From RUG695 sp050943135 (lineage in GTDB: Bacteria; Planctomycetota; Planctomycetia; Pirellulales; Thermoguttaceae), in the NCBI GenBank assembly GCA_050943135.1, contig JBMNOP010000002.1, forward strand, positions 186,001 to 250,000: 64,000 nucleotides of DNA, written 5' to 3'. Shown in pieces: positions 1 through 11,200 of the stretch; position 1 is the stretch's first letter, and each line of letters opens with the position of its first letter. The notes under the pieces were generated by a model that saw nothing but the letters and a program-made list of their open reading frames with translations, was not told the DNA's origin and searched no databases. The translations under genes and the position numbers were made by a program.

Positions 1-182
1 ACCTGCGCGAGAGCCGGGCGAACGAGTTGTGGAGCGACTATCCGGAACATGTGGCGAGCAAATGGCTGGGGCACTCTAAGCGGATCGCTTTCAGTCACTA
101 TCTCCAGGTGACGGACGAACAGTTCCAAAGGGCATTAGGTGAAAAGTCAACGCCTTCTTCCCCTCAGTTGGCGGAGTTTTGA
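1..182 (+). CDS. Tyrosine recombinase / phage integrase, C-terminal end only
   Basis: This reading frame is open from the window edge to TGA at 180-182 and encodes the last 59 residues of a site-specific tyrosine recombinase. It contains the family's C-terminal box: SRANEL, then YPEHVASKWLGHS, then HYLQVTDEQF, where the Tyr of SHYLQVT is the expected nucleophile and the His of LGHS belongs to the active site. Such enzymes integrate and excise islands or phages, often at tRNA 3' ends. Two tRNA genes lie just downstream with their 3' ends facing this gene, which fits an element lying mostly to the left of the window. The N-terminal and core-binding domains are outside the window, so intactness cannot be judged. 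Confidence 0.85.
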   Translation, partial: LRESRANELWSDYPEHVASKWLGHSKRIAFSHYLQVTDEQFQRALGEKSTPSSPQLAEF

Positions 183-220
183 CGGTCGACTCAAAAACGA
201 CCGTCAAAACGACCGTCAAA
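177..220. repeat. Inverted plus direct repeat at the integrase 3' end
   Basis: A 12-base arm ending in GACGGTCG (177-188), overlapping the integrase stop, is perfectly complementary to CGACCGTCAAAA at 198-209. The 11-base unit CGACCGTCAAA is repeated at 210-220. It can form a hairpin and may terminate integrase transcription, although the following tract is A-rich rather than T-rich. It could equally be a recombinase or excisionase arm site. The repeats are seen directly; the role is a guess. Confidence 0.55.
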
Positions 221-314
221 GTATTTAGAAAATATATAAAATATTTAAAAATTTCTGTAAGCCCACAAAGCCCAACCAGTGCGGTTTGAGCCTTAAAAAC
301 AAGGCATATCCCAC

Positions 315-351
315 AAAAAAAGGGGTTTTAGACAAAATCGTCTAAAACCCC
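315..351 (-). terminator. Rho-independent terminator of tRNA-Val
   Basis: A perfect 12-bp stem (322-333 with 340-351, loop AAAATC) is followed on the minus strand by seven T residues (complement of 315-321). It lies directly downstream of the minus-strand tRNA-Val gene. Confidence 0.85.
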
Positions 352-356
352 CAAAA

Positions 357-431
357 TGGGCGATGCTGGGCTCGAACCAGTGACCTCAGCCGTGTGAAAG
401 CTGCGCTCTAACCAAACTGAGCTAATCGCCC
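357..431 (-). tRNA. tRNA-Val (anticodon CAC)
   Basis: The 75-nt minus-strand gene folds into a cloverleaf: acceptor GGGCGAT/ATCGCCC with discriminator A, D-arm AGCTCAG, anticodon stem CAGCT/GGCTG around the loop TTCACAC, giving anticodon CAC for the GTG codon, and T-loop TTCGAGC. The 3' CCA is not encoded. The outermost T-stem pair (49-65) would be an A-C mismatch. A strong terminator follows within 6 bases. Together with the adjacent tRNA-Ala and the nearby integrase this is a plausible integration locus. Confidence 0.93.
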
Positions 432-465
432 GGGAGCTTGGCCGGAAGAACATTAAGGCTATCCG

Positions 466-496
466 ACAAAAACAAAGCCGCCGGGAAAATGGCGGC
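466..496 (-). terminator. Terminator of tRNA-Ala
   Basis: On the minus strand the stem GCCGCC/GGCGGC (491-496 with 477-482) is followed by TTTGTTTTTGT, five bases past the tRNA-Ala 3' end. This separates the two tRNA genes into independent transcription units. Confidence 0.7.
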
Positions 497-501
497 CTTA
501 G

Positions 502-574
502 TGGAGCAAATGGGAATCGAACCCACGACCTCAACATTGCGAACGTTGCGCTCTCCCAACTGAGCTATTGCCCC
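502..574 (-). tRNA. tRNA-Ala (anticodon CGC)
   Basis: The 73-nt minus-strand cloverleaf has acceptor GGGGCAA/TTGCTCC (one G-U pair) with discriminator A, D-arm AGCTCAGTTGGGAGAGC, anticodon stem CAACG/TGTTG around TTCGCAA giving anticodon CGC (codon GCG), and T-arm GTGGG/CCCAT with loop TTCGATT. CCA is not encoded. Confidence 0.94.
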
Positions 575-1457
575 TTGTCCCCGCTGATTCTAGTATTCTT
601 TTCCATTCCGTCAAGGGAGACTGGATTGTTCCGGGAATCATCGATTTTGACGGGCTTTTTTCGACGGTATTATCCAACGCGGAGATTTAAAACGGAAGGA
701 ACAGATCCATAAACAAACATGAAGATAAAAACAACATAAGACGGTCTTTACGTGATATTTCTCGAAACATCACGTGAAAGACCGCGCAATTCGGTTGCTC
801 CCAAGAACCGATTCGTAAGTGGGGCGATAAGATACTTCTCTTTCGGAAATCCTTCCTCGCCAGGTGAAATGGCGACCATCGAGGAAAACCAACGTCTGGA
901 AGGAGAGAAAAAACAATGTCAACCGAAAAATGATTTCTTGATAGGAAAAAAAGCGCGTTTTACCAAGGGTTCGAGACAAAGTACGCTCATATCGCGTAAG
1001 AAAAGAGGGCCTGCAGTCTCTCCACGGCGGGCGGGTTGCGGGTTGCCCGATGTCGGCAAAAGCAGCTACGACCGATCGCTCAAAGCGATTCCCGCTAAGA
1101 GGGGGTTACGTTGTGAAGAGGCGACAGCCCAAATCGAGACCATTTCTGAACACCACCACCGTATCCCCGGACACCGAACGACTCATCAAATTCTCTTTCG
1201 TATGGGGGCCCGGCGCAGTTTGGAAACGGTCTTATCGTAAACCCCACAAAGAAATCAAAGAAGGGCAAAAATAGAGGCGGGAATCATTCTTAAACCGGTA
1301 GCAACGGCAACGCTTTCCCGTCACCTAACCCAAGACTGCCAACCCCGGGAACCCAAACTCAATCCCGAAATTTTCATCTTTGCGCATCTTCTCCTTTTTG
1401 CTACAATACCGCGGCTGAGGGTCTTTGAAAAACGAAAACCAAAAAGAAAGGTTTGCC
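575..1457. other. 883-bp stretch without a recognised gene; one hairpin
   Basis: No convincing gene is seen. An open frame at 752-1240 (+, 162 codons) has no recognisable domain, low-complexity basic composition and no good ribosome-binding site, so it is not called. The notable structure is an imperfect inverted repeat at 743-783, with arms GGTCTTTACGTGAT and ATCACGTGAAAGACC separated by 12 bases. It could be a terminator, operator or remnant of a mobile element. A weak -10 box TACAAT (1402-1407) precedes the next gene. Confidence 0.4.
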
Positions 1458-1997
1458 ATGGAATTCTACTGTTATTCGAACGGTCAATGGGTCGGGCCGG
1501 TTAATTCAGATCAATTAAAAGACCTGGCAAACCCAAGCGTGATCACCCATAACGGTCAAATCTATCTCGCAACCAAGATTCGAGGGGTGCTCCCCTCCGG
1601 ATCGTCCGCAGACGATCCGGAGGCGGCACATTCACCAACACCGACCGGCACGACTCCGCAATGTGCCCCGAAACCCGATCGTTCGCATCGGTCTTGCATA
1701 CTCTCTCAACGGGCTGCCGCTCTCGAAAGGGCTTCCCAAAAACTGTCCCTGCTGGGTGGATTTACCGTCGTGTTGGGGGTGCTGATGCTGATCGTTGGAG
1801 TTTTCCTTGGCGTCTTTGAGATCGTCTCGGAAGCAGTCGCGGACAATTTCTACATATGCCCGTTTTCCATGGTCCCGCCGAATATGAGGATGGGCGCAGG
1901 ATTGACGGCGATCGGTCTCAGCGTAATCGCCTTCATCTTCGCACAAATCGTTTTTTTCTTTGCTACCCTCGGCCACCTTTGTGCCGCACGCGAGTAA
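1458..1997 (+). CDS. GYF_2-domain membrane protein of unknown function
   Basis: The start at 1458 is chosen over an upstream in-frame start because AAAGAAAGG lies about 6-8 bases before this ATG and the protein then begins MEFYCYSNGQWVGPV. That opening matches the GYF_2 pattern (Y...nGqwvGPv...qL..L), a small fold found at the N-terminus of many planctomycete proteins and thought to bind proline-rich or other peptides. A Pro/Ser/Thr-rich linker (about residues 55-80) follows, then two hydrophobic segments (about 100-125 and 145-170) that should span the membrane. The 179-residue protein has no partner gene next to it. The function is unknown. Confidence 0.7.
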   Translation: MEFYCYSNGQWVGPVNSDQLKDLANPSVITHNGQIYLATKIRGVLPSGSSADDPEAAHSPTPTGTTPQCAPKPDRSHRSCILSQRAAALERASQKLSLLGGFTVVLGVLMLIVGVFLGVFEIVSEAVADNFYICPFSMVPPNMRMGAGLTAIGLSVIAFIFAQIVFFFATLGHLCAARE

Positions 1998-2174
1998 ACC
2001 GCCACCAACCTTGATTCATCAAAAAGAAGAAAGAAAGTTAAACAGCCCGGCGCTCGATGCCGTCGGCTCTTTTTCGTTCGGAGTTTTTACGGTGTCGCTC
2101 ACCGAAGCCGCGAAGTCCGCGGCGCTCGAAGCTCTCGGGTGATCTGAGGTAACGTGGAGCGCGGTTTGGACTTG

Positions 2175-2335
2175 GAACCTATCCCCAAAATCAAACAAAA
2201 TTACGCAACAGTCCGATAAAAACGATATGGGATCACTTTCGGGAGACGGACGCAAAACGAGACGAATTGACCGTCGGCCGACCGACGGTCAACCGAGTGG
2301 TGAAAATAAATTTGCGAAAGATTCTTGACACCATC
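2175..2335 (+). repeat. 161-bp dispersed repeat, copy A
   Basis: This block is nearly identical, in the same orientation and at the same length, to 18988-19148. Similarity starts sharply at GAACCTATCC and ends at CTTGACAC-atc; flanking DNA is unrelated. Inside is a near-palindrome at 2267-2292 with arms TTGACCGTCGG and CCGACGGTCAA. The sharp edges suggest a small mobile or IS-derived element, such as a MITE or IS end. The rest of the 1998-2635 gap shows no supported gene. Confidence 0.8.
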
Positions 2336-2635
2336 AACAACCCTGAGGGTGATCGGCTGAGATACCCGATTGATCTATCTGAACCATCTTCTGTCGTCTC
2401 CGATGGTGTAAGGGGGCACTCCTTATCGGTGAGCAACGAACTTGGAGGAAAAAAAGACTCCGATTAATACAAAACAACCCGATTTTTAGTCCAAACCGTA
2501 AGCAATTACCTTATAGCATCCCCCCTACATCCAATTCCCCTTCGTGCTAATCTCTTCTTATTTTTCACCGCAGAACATGGCAACTTCGCGTCAAACCGGT
2601 AAAAACCAAATCGGGAAAATCAAATCCACGAAATG

Positions 2636-3823
2636 TTATTCCATTTCCCTCAAAGACTCTCTTGCCGGTTCATATCCCTGAGCGGCGGATTTACGGAGCC
2701 ATTTCGAGGCTTCCTGCCGATCTTGCGGAACACCTTCCCCTTCGGCGTAACATAGACCTAACACATGCTGAGCCCCGGCATGATTCTGTTCCGCCGCGCG
2801 CCGAAACCACTCGATCGCTTTCGGCAAATCCTGTTCGACGCCTTCACCGCGAATAAAACAGTAACCCGCTTTAAACTGGGAATCAGGTTCTCCCTGTTCG
2901 GCGGCTTTCAGAAACCATTTCACCGCTTCCGCTTTATCCGCTTTCATGCCGATCCCGTCGGCATAAAAGACGGCAATATTGTATTGGGCCTCGGCGTCAC
3001 CCTGTTCGGCGGCTCGAAGATACCATTTTGCCGCTTCGGCATTATTTTTCCTAACTCCATCACCCCAATAACAGCAGTTGCCGTAACTGTACTGGGCGGA
3101 AGCATCGCCCCCTTCAGCCCCTTTGCGGAACCAGCGCGCAGCCTTGGTTTTACTCCGTTTCACTCCGATCCCGTGGATATAACAGGTTCCTAAACTGTAT
3201 TGCGCTCCGGCATGTCCCTGCTCGGCGGCCCGCCGAAACCATTTTGCCCCTTCGGTCGGACTGACACCGATCCCCTCGCCGGTCACATGGCATTGAGCCA
3301 GATTATATTGCGCCAGCGCATCTCCCTGTTCGGCGGCCTTGAAATACCACTTAACGGCCGTTTCCATGTCTTTGGGAACACCGTGCCCGTTCGCGTAGCA
3401 ATTTCCCAAATTGCATTGCGCGAGCATGTGTCCCTGTTCAGCCGCCAGCGTGTACCACTTAACCGCTTCCCGCGCGTCTGCGATCACGCCGTCCCCTTGG
3501 GCACAGCAGTTGCCCATATAGTACTGTGCCAGCGCGTCTTTCTGTTCGGCGGCCCGCCGAAACCATGTTACCGCCTCGCTCTTATCGGGATTGGTTCCAA
3601 CCCCGTTCATGTAACAGAGTCCCAGATTGCACTGGGCTTTCGCGTGTCCCTGCTCGGCGGCGCGGCGATACCACTTAAAAGCTTCGGCTTTATTTTCGCC
3701 GACACCGACGCCGATATCATAGAGAACCGCCGCGTTATACTGCGATGAAGCGTCCCCTTGTTCAGCGGCACGGAGTACTCCCTCAAAGTCGATTTTCTTT
3801 TTGTTCATTGTTCGTTTTCTCAT
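2636..3823 (-). CDS. Sel1-repeat (TPR-like) protein
   Basis: The 395-residue protein consists of about ten 36-residue Sel1-like repeats. Each has the consensus AAEQGdA.AQynLg.cY..G.GV..d..eAvkWyrr, followed by a short cap ending RESLREME. Sel1 repeats are alpha/alpha solenoid units that mediate protein-protein contacts. No signal peptide or catalytic domain is visible, so a cytoplasmic adaptor role is the simplest reading. The N-terminus MRKRTMNKKK is basic, and the start could instead be Met6 at 3808. Two related loci lie nearby: a decayed one immediately upstream (4058-4768) and an intact one at 17304, both close to the giant toxin-like gene. Whether they act with it is not known. Confidence 0.88.
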   Translation of the reverse strand: MRKRTMNKKKIDFEGVLRAAEQGDASSQYNAAVLYDIGVGVGENKAEAFKWYRRAAEQGHAKAQCNLGLCYMNGVGTNPDKSEAVTWFRRAAEQKDALAQYYMGNCCAQGDGVIADAREAVKWYTLAAEQGHMLAQCNLGNCYANGHGVPKDMETAVKWYFKAAEQGDALAQYNLAQCHVTGEGIGVSPTEGAKWFRRAAEQGHAGAQYSLGTCYIHGIGVKRSKTKAARWFRKGAEGGDASAQYSYGNCCYWGDGVRKNNAEAAKWYLRAAEQGDAEAQYNIAVFYADGIGMKADKAEAVKWFLKAAEQGEPDSQFKAGYCFIRGEGVEQDLPKAIEWFRRAAEQNHAGAQHVLGLCYAEGEGVPQDRQEASKWLRKSAAQGYEPARESLREME

Positions 3824-4057
3824 ACGGTTTCTGCGGAAAGGAAAGGCGCGACACCTTTGACTCGGATGCCGACAATGGTATTCTACCCCCTCCAGCCTCC
3901 GATCACAAGATACCCGGACATTCGTGAAACGGGATATGGGGGATTATATGTCTTTTAACGGACATTGGCAAGAGACGATGGCATACAACACATCCATTGT
4001 TCTCCAACCGGTTTGCCTCAGAAAAAAACTCGAGATCAACTCTCCGCTTTTTACAGT

Positions 4058-4768
4058 CAGGGAGTGCCGACCTTTTTATAGGGTTTAACCCTCTTGATAT
4101 TGATCCATTTGAAACATTCTTCGTTGAACGACCACTCTGCCAAAACATTCCCCGTCTTCGCTGCCCTTCCGTACCATACGGCGGTCTTTTTTTGTCCTGT
4201 TTGACCCCAAGCCCGTAGTAATAGCAGTTCCCCAAATACCGCTGGACGTGATCATGACCATGCAACGCGGCCTTCGTCATCCGGTAAATGGCCTTATCGG
4301 AATTTTGTTCAACTCCGTCTCCCGCGGCATAAAGCGTTACCAGGAATATTTGGCCTTATCGTATCCTTGTTCGGCTGCTTTTTGAAACAGCCTCAGACCT
4401 CCTTCTCTATCTTGATCTGCTCCTTCACCCTTGAAATAACGATCGCCAAGAAGAAAGCAGCGGTCCATATGCCATTGCACCGGAGCAAAACCGTCCTCGG
4501 CTGACCTTCTGCAACGACTGGCTCTCTCAACTTTGTCCTGATCGCTGTTCACCCGTAAACTTCGTAAATCGAGCAGATCGTTTCTCAATGGAATAAATCC
4601 TTGATCTTTTGCTTTTTGAAACCATTCGGCGGCTTCACCTTCGTCGATGTCAACTCCGTCGCCTCTCTTTAGACATAATCCCAAACACCACTGGGCCTTG
4701 GGATCGCCTTTCTCGGCTTCAACTTGAATTTCTGTCGATAATGCCACCGTAAAACAGCCTGTTGGCAT
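4058..4768 (-). pseudogene. Decayed Sel1-repeat gene (frameshifted)
   Basis: Sel1 repeat fragments can be followed across at least three frames. The first runs from 4768 with AEKGDPKAQWCLGLCLKRGD and ends at a stop after YDKAKYSW near 4337. The next frame continues with YAAGDGVEQNSDKAIYRM and YLGNCYYYGLGVKQD. A shift at a run of T residues near 4189-4196 moves the match to AVWYGRAAKTGN, which runs to a stop at 4058. The order of fragments matches one original gene, so this is a pseudogene from frameshifts, one of them homopolymeric. Sequence errors could mimic this, but three separate lesions make decay more likely. Confidence 0.72.
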
Positions 4769-5178
4769 TTACCGATGAAAAAGTTTTTCGATTTTTGAAA
4801 GATGCAATCTGCTTTTTCCAAAATCCGCTGTTCATCAATGGCTCTCCTTTTGAGAATGTTTTGTACCGTTAGGCTTTCCAAAATTTTGGTAGCCCAGAGG
4901 AATCCCAATGTTCCAGAGAAACCGACAATCTTTAACCGAATCTTGGGCGCTCGCAAGGCCATACAGGCGAAAGGATGGTCGGACAAACACGCTGAAGCGG
5001 AGTTCCGAAGGATCAACAAATTCATTCTGGCCATAACCGCCGCCCTATGCAAGCAAAACGAGTGAATCTTCCGGAACAGATAACAGCGTTCTCCGGCGTT
5101 TGACCGTTTCCCGAGTCACTCAATTGAAGCAATCTTCTAAAAAACAGAAAAAATTTCCTTCCTCGGTTTCCCCGAAGC
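4769..5178. other. Gap between Sel1 pseudogene and the giant gene
   Basis: No supported gene. A minus-strand open frame (4669-5052) overlaps the pseudogene in another frame and could be its frameshifted 5' end, but it shows no repeat signature. An opposing plus-strand frame (4802-5065) also lacks recognisable features. Confidence 0.4.
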
Positions 5179-5207
5179 TTGACTCTTTACAAAGAGATAT
5201 GTAATAA
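5179..5207 (+). promoter_or_regulatory. Sigma70-type promoter of the giant toxin-like gene
   Basis: TTGACT (5179-5184) and TAATAA (5202-5207) are separated by exactly 17 bases, a near-consensus promoter. Transcription would begin about 5213, just after the first ATG at 5207. If this promoter is used, translation should start at the next in-frame ATG at 5282 (Met26). Confidence 0.55.
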
Positions 5208-8200
5208 TGAAGTCCACGAAGGAATTTGTCGTTTTGATCCCTCGTTCCGCCCGTGCCTTTATCCGTTCGTTGAGATTTTCCATGTCGCATGAAACTTTCG
5301 TCCAAAAGCTCGTCGCCTCTGTTCTAAAAACCTCGCCGTTTGGCAGACTTTCCGCTAAACCTCGCAAATCCCGTCCTCTTCCGAGACGCCTGTTTCAATT
5401 TGAATCACTTGAAGAGCGTCAGCTTTTGACCGTGGCGCATGCAGTCGCGTCGGACAGTCTGGCGGCTGAAGGAACCGCTTCGGATTACGGAACGTTCAAA
5501 ATCCAGCTGGACGAAGCCGCGGTATCTCCCGTTACGGTCAACTTCCAGTTAAGCGGTACGGCGACACCGGGCGCCTCAAACGATTACAGGTTATACAAAG
5601 CCAACAATTCTGCCGTTACGCTCACTTCGGTCTTCGACAGTAATCTTGACACCTATGTTTATCGGGGGGCCGTTATTATCGGCGCGAATCAGTCGTCCGC
5701 GACACTTCAGCTTCGACCGGAAAACGATAATCTTCGTGAAGATACCGAAACCGCCGTTCTGACGCTTCTTCCCAACAACGGTTATGAGATTGATCCGGCT
5801 TCCGACACCGCCGTGGTATTTATTCAGGACAACGATCACTGGAGGGTGAACACGGTTAAGATTTCCGATGGTGCGGAAACCTCTTCCAATTCCCAGAACG
5901 CGGTATTTCGAGTCTCCCGCACCGGCGAAACCGACACGACTAAAGCGTTAACCGTCTATTTCCGATTATCCGGAAGTGCGCAATATGGTGCTTCTTATGA
6001 CTTTACGCTTAGCGGAGGGAGCTACGATGCCTTCGCTGGATACGGATCATTAACGATTTCAAGCGGGCAGACCTATAAGGACATAACATGCTCGATTAAA
6101 AACGACGCGCTCAAAGAGGATTCCGAAACGATCAAACTGATTCTGCTCGACAAGGCACCGAACAGCATGGATCCGGCCCCCTATATTCTCGGCGCGGACA
6201 GAACCACTGCGGCATCCATAACCGACAATGACCAGTGGACGGTCAGCGCGAGCGTTAGCCAGCACGGCGCGGAAACAAAGAGCGGCGAGACGGCGCAGCC
6301 GGTTATCTTTACGGTCGAACGGTCAGGAGAGACGGACTATTCCAAGTCGCTGACAGTCTATTTCACCCTTTCGGGAACGGCGGGTTTCGGCAGCGATTAC
6401 ACGGCTTCATTCTCGGGTTCTGTTTCGGGTTCTTACGGCCGGGTGACCATTTCGGCGAACCAGAGTTCCGCCGAGGTCAGGTTTAATGTCAAGAATGACT
6501 ATCTTATTGAAGATGCGGAAACCGTCTCACTGACGATCCTTGATTATAAGCCTTCTGTCTTTGCTTCCTACTCGGACGTGCAGTACTCGATTGGCGCAAA
6601 CGCGTCAGCCGCTGCCCAGATCTCGGACAATGAGATTCCTCAGACCATAACCATTGAGGCATTGAGTCCGACCGCCGCGGAGACGAATAGCGGCGAAACT
6701 GCCAGACCCGCGCTGTTCCGGATCAGCCGTGCAAGTAACGATCTGAGCGGCAGTCTGTCTGTCAACATTCAGCTGTCCGGCACGGCATCGAAAAACGATT
6801 ATCAGCTTTTAGGTTCAACCGTAACCATTCCGGCTGGTTCGAGTTATATTGATCTAGCGATTCCCATTACGAATGACAACGACGCAGAATCCGCCGAAGA
6901 TCTGACAATTCGGATTATTGACAGGACGGCAAACTCGACGAATCCTCCCTATCTGATCGGTGAATCATCGTCGGCAGCGGTCATGATTCAGGACAACGAT
7001 GCACCGGCAGCAGTGAATATTCTTCCTTCCTACAGCGTCGGTATTGGGGGACAGCTGGAACTATCTGCCGAAATAACGCATGATCCTTACGGAACAGGGG
7101 CTTGGACATTTGCCTGGGATCTTGACGCCGACGGGGTTTACGGCGAGACCGGTTCAGGCGCATTAAGAGGGGACGAGGCCGGGTCGAGTATCATCTTCGA
7201 TTCCGCCGGTCTTTCAAAAGGACAGTCCGCAGTTATTTCCCTCAGAGCGTTCAACGGGACAAATACGGTAACGCAGACTTCAACCGTTACCGTCGTCAAC
7301 ACGGTTCCGCAGGCATCTTTTACGCTTCCGATTCTGGGACTGACGGGAACGGCGGTCACCGCGTCCGGTTCGTTTACCGATCCCGACGCCGACACCTGGA
7401 CCGGTATTGTCGATTACGGCGACGGGACCGCTCCGGCGTCAATTTCGATCGCGCAGGACAAAACGTTTTCTTTCAGCCACGCGTATGCCGCGCCGGGCAA
7501 GTACACCGTTAAAGTCAGTATCGGCGACGGCACGGATACCATAGCCGCAACGCGCGATATCTATGTCGCCGCGCAGCCGACGGGCGGGCTTGGAATGGCG
7601 GATTATGTCTGTATCGCGGACAATCCATCCTTCGACCTGGCGCTTTCAGGCGATACGCTGACCCTTTCGTCCGGTACGCAACCCGGCAAGTCGGTTTTCT
7701 TTGGTCTTTGGATTCTTAACCGGAGCGGGTCAGCTGTTACGCTCGATTTGGAGAACGCCGTTCTTCCGAATCATGTTTCATGGTTATGGAATCCGGAACC
7801 GGAAATCGGCGCGAATGAAGCCGTTTACGTGGTTCTGGAGTGGAAAGCCTACAAAAATCTTTCCGGAACCGTGACGATTCCGATCGGTCAGCAGAATTTT
7901 CAGCTTTCGCTGGCCGGAACGGTTGACACGCTTCAGAACGAGCCTACTATGCTTTCCCTTGTTAAGGACACGGGGAACAGCGACAGCGACAAGGTGACGT
8001 ACAACCCGATGGTCAAGGGAAAGGTTACGGGCAACTTCGGCGGCGGCTACGTCACGATAGAGTTCGACCATAACAGCGACAATACGGCGGAAGGTTCGCA
8101 GAACGTCTACCTTGACGGAATGTCTTTCGTTTACGACCCACGCGAGTTCGACGGCAGCTGGCCGGAAATCCTTTCCGGCGCCAACCAAAGCGTCGCATTA

Positions 8201-11200
8201 CGGTACCGGCTCGTTCGTTACCTGTATGACGGAACAGTGTCTTCGACGGAGGACTGGCAAACGTTTAATTACACAATCAGCCCCATTGATCTAACGTCAA
8301 ACGGCATCACCAACGTTCAAATCGTAAAGGGTTACGGCGGTCAGTGGCCGGAAGACGGCGCCGTTAAAATCACGGGGACCGCTTCCGGCGCCAACCACGT
8401 TGAAATTCGAATCTATGACTCGAATAACAGTCAGGTTTCAAGGATTGTTACAGCCGTCAGCGACAATAATTTCTCCGCCTATCTGCCCGGTTTGACAATC
8501 GGAAACAGTTACGCGATCAAAACCCGGTCTTTAACAGAGTGCACCTCGGCATGCATGGAACTGCCCGGCGCGTGGGATGTTCGGACGGTAACGCCGACGC
8601 TCCCTGACGTTAATACGTTCGGGCTAGTCACCGACGACGGTGATAATTCTTCCGATGGGCAATCGAGCGTGCTGACTCTTGAAGGCGCGCTTAGCGGAAT
8701 CGGCAAGGAGTATTGTGAAGTCGAATTTTTCTGCGGCAATCTCAGTCTCGGTTCCGCTTGGACCGATGAAACCGGCGCTTTTGAGTTCGAGCCGACCGGA
8801 CTTCCCGTTGTGAACGGCGTTGCATCCGGAACCGTTACGGCCAAAGCCGTTTACCGGCCCGCGCAGGGAAACCCGGTCTACGGCGCGGCGGCTTCTCAAA
8901 CGATAACCTATATTCCACCGGTCTCAGATTCGACGTTAACCGTTTCGCTGGTTCATCCGCTCGCCTCGAATTCCAACGCGACCAGTTTTCCGGAAATCAG
9001 TGTTATCAGCCGGTTTGACGATGATAAGCTTGTCCGTTACGAATTTCAATGGGGGATTTCAGAAGACGGCGAAGATCCTGAAACTTGGTCGTATGCGGAG
9101 ACGGTTGCCGCGTCCACAGTTGACGGTTCGGAAATCCTGAACACGATCCAGCAGCAGTCAACATTCCGTTTGCAGTATCTTTCCGACGATCTGACGGGGA
9201 CAAGCAATGACATTTCTCTGCGGGTTCGCTCTCTGGTCTACGACACCGTTTTAGCAGATTACCGCGTCGATTCCGTCGACTGGACCACACTTGATTTTAC
9301 CTACGTTAAACCCGCTTACCTGACGGGCGGCGGGAATCAGAATACCGGTCCTTTCACCTTAACCATTCTTACACCGACCGACAACGGAACGGCGACCGAT
9401 CTGACTCTCGGCGGAACCGTTACCAGCGACACCGAGGATGTCTCCTATCTCGCGGTATCGGTCTATTCCATCGTCGGCGGAACCCCGACGCTGCTCGGGA
9501 TAACGGAGACCGATGAAGACGGCTGTTTTGAGTTCCGGCCCACCGGTCTTACCGCCGGGAATGTAACGCTCCGCGCCGAATACACTTATTACGATGTCAA
9601 CGAACACGAATATGTTGACGTTTCGGATACCGTCTCGTTCACCTATACTACCCCGACCGTCAGCGCGGGGGTGATTTCGCAGTTCGCCCTTTTAGACGAT
9701 ACCGGAACGGCCGGAGACAGTATTACGAGTCATGCTGACCTGATCGGCCGCCTGGCCGACGACGGCGGGAACCTTTACCGAGTCGTTATTGAAATCGATA
9801 CCGACGGCGACGGAACCGTCGACGACTATACCTATACGGACGAGTACGGAGAGTTTCTGTATCGTTACACTCCCGCCGCATCGGGTGATGAGACCGTTCA
9901 GGCGAGAGCCGTACGCTGGGACGCTTTCAGCGAGGGTACGGTAACCGGCGGCTGGAAGAGTTTGCGGTTTACCTACAATGCCCCGCCTTCAGCCGATCTG
10001 CCCGTTTTTACGCAGTTCGGTCCTGCCAGCGCGGTTGAAGGCGCCAACGATATTCTTGTCGCCTCCTCGCCGGTTGTTACGGGTGCAGTGAGCGCTCCCT
10101 GTTCATTTGCCGACGTTTCGGTCGAAGTGATGCTGAGCGGAGGGACCGCCGTTCCTCTGACGTTAAACGGGCGGGGCGAGTTCTGCTGGCTTCCCGATCT
10201 GATTACGACCGGTAACGAAACGACGGTCACGGTTCAAGGCCGTTTGGGGAAAACGGTTTCAGGAACGACGGTTTGGGGGGACTGGACAACGATCACGTTC
10301 ATCTACCGAATCACGCCCGAATCGGAAATCCTCTATTACGACCTTGTGCTTGACACGGAGGCTGAGGAAGAGAACACTTACACGTTTTCCGGCCAGTTGG
10401 TTCGCGCGACGGACGCGGAATCGGTTTACCTTGAAATCGATTCCTACGGTGACGAACAGGCGGACCTGCGTCTTTACGCCAACTCGGAAGGGTATTTTTC
10501 CGGAACGGTAACCATTGACCGACCGACGGTTCGCGTTCGCGTCGTTGACCGGAGCAACATCGGTATCGATACCCCGACCCAGGACGGCTGGAACGCCCTG
10601 ACGGTCGCGGGATCGACGATCGCCGTGGAGAACACCCGTCTGACTGTGGCCTATGAAAACGGGGGAGCGGTTGTCAGGATCGTCGGACATCAGGGAGGGG
10701 GCACCAATGTTTCGGTCCGTTTTGACGTTGACTCGGACGGCACGCCCGATTTTAGCCTGACGCCAAACTCCATGGGCGAAATTGATTCCGCCACGGTTCT
10801 TTCCGGTCTTCGGAATTATCTCATAACTCATTCCGAACTCAAATCAAGCGGTCTGGTGCTCCTAAGCGCCTGGATCGGCGAACTGAACGCCGAGACGCAG
10901 ACTGTTATCGTTCCGGTGGTTGTCGCCGACGGCCTTTCGGTTGACCAGCTTTCGGATGTGACCTCGCAATACGATGATTTCGCGGCGGCGTGGGGATCGT
11001 ATGACCACGCGCAACAGACGGCGACAGCCGCCCAGACGCCGATTACCGTTCAGTCAACCGAAGAAACGGCACAGGCGATTCGGCCCGGTTCACTGTTTAA
11101 TCCCGACGACTGGAACATTCTGCTTTCAACGCCGATTCCGGATATTGTTTCCCCCACCATCTTTGGGGAGACTCCAGATCTTGAAAACAGCGAGATGCTC

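Noticed and set aside
752..1240. 162-codon open frame after the tRNA genes
   Set aside because: No recognisable domain, poor start context and basic low-complexity composition; overlaps other frames of similar quality.
181..2292. Shared GACCGTC core in the integrase-end repeat and in the 161-bp repeat palindrome
   Set aside because: Only seven bases agree beyond composition; likely chance without further copies.
4669..5065. Overlapping open frames on both strands upstream of the giant gene
   Set aside because: No domain signature. The minus-strand frame could be the 5' part of the Sel1 pseudogene, but this cannot be shown.
10259..10831. 190-codon minus-strand frame inside the giant gene
   Set aside because: Antisense shadow of a strongly coding frame; repeats its codon pattern and has no own features.
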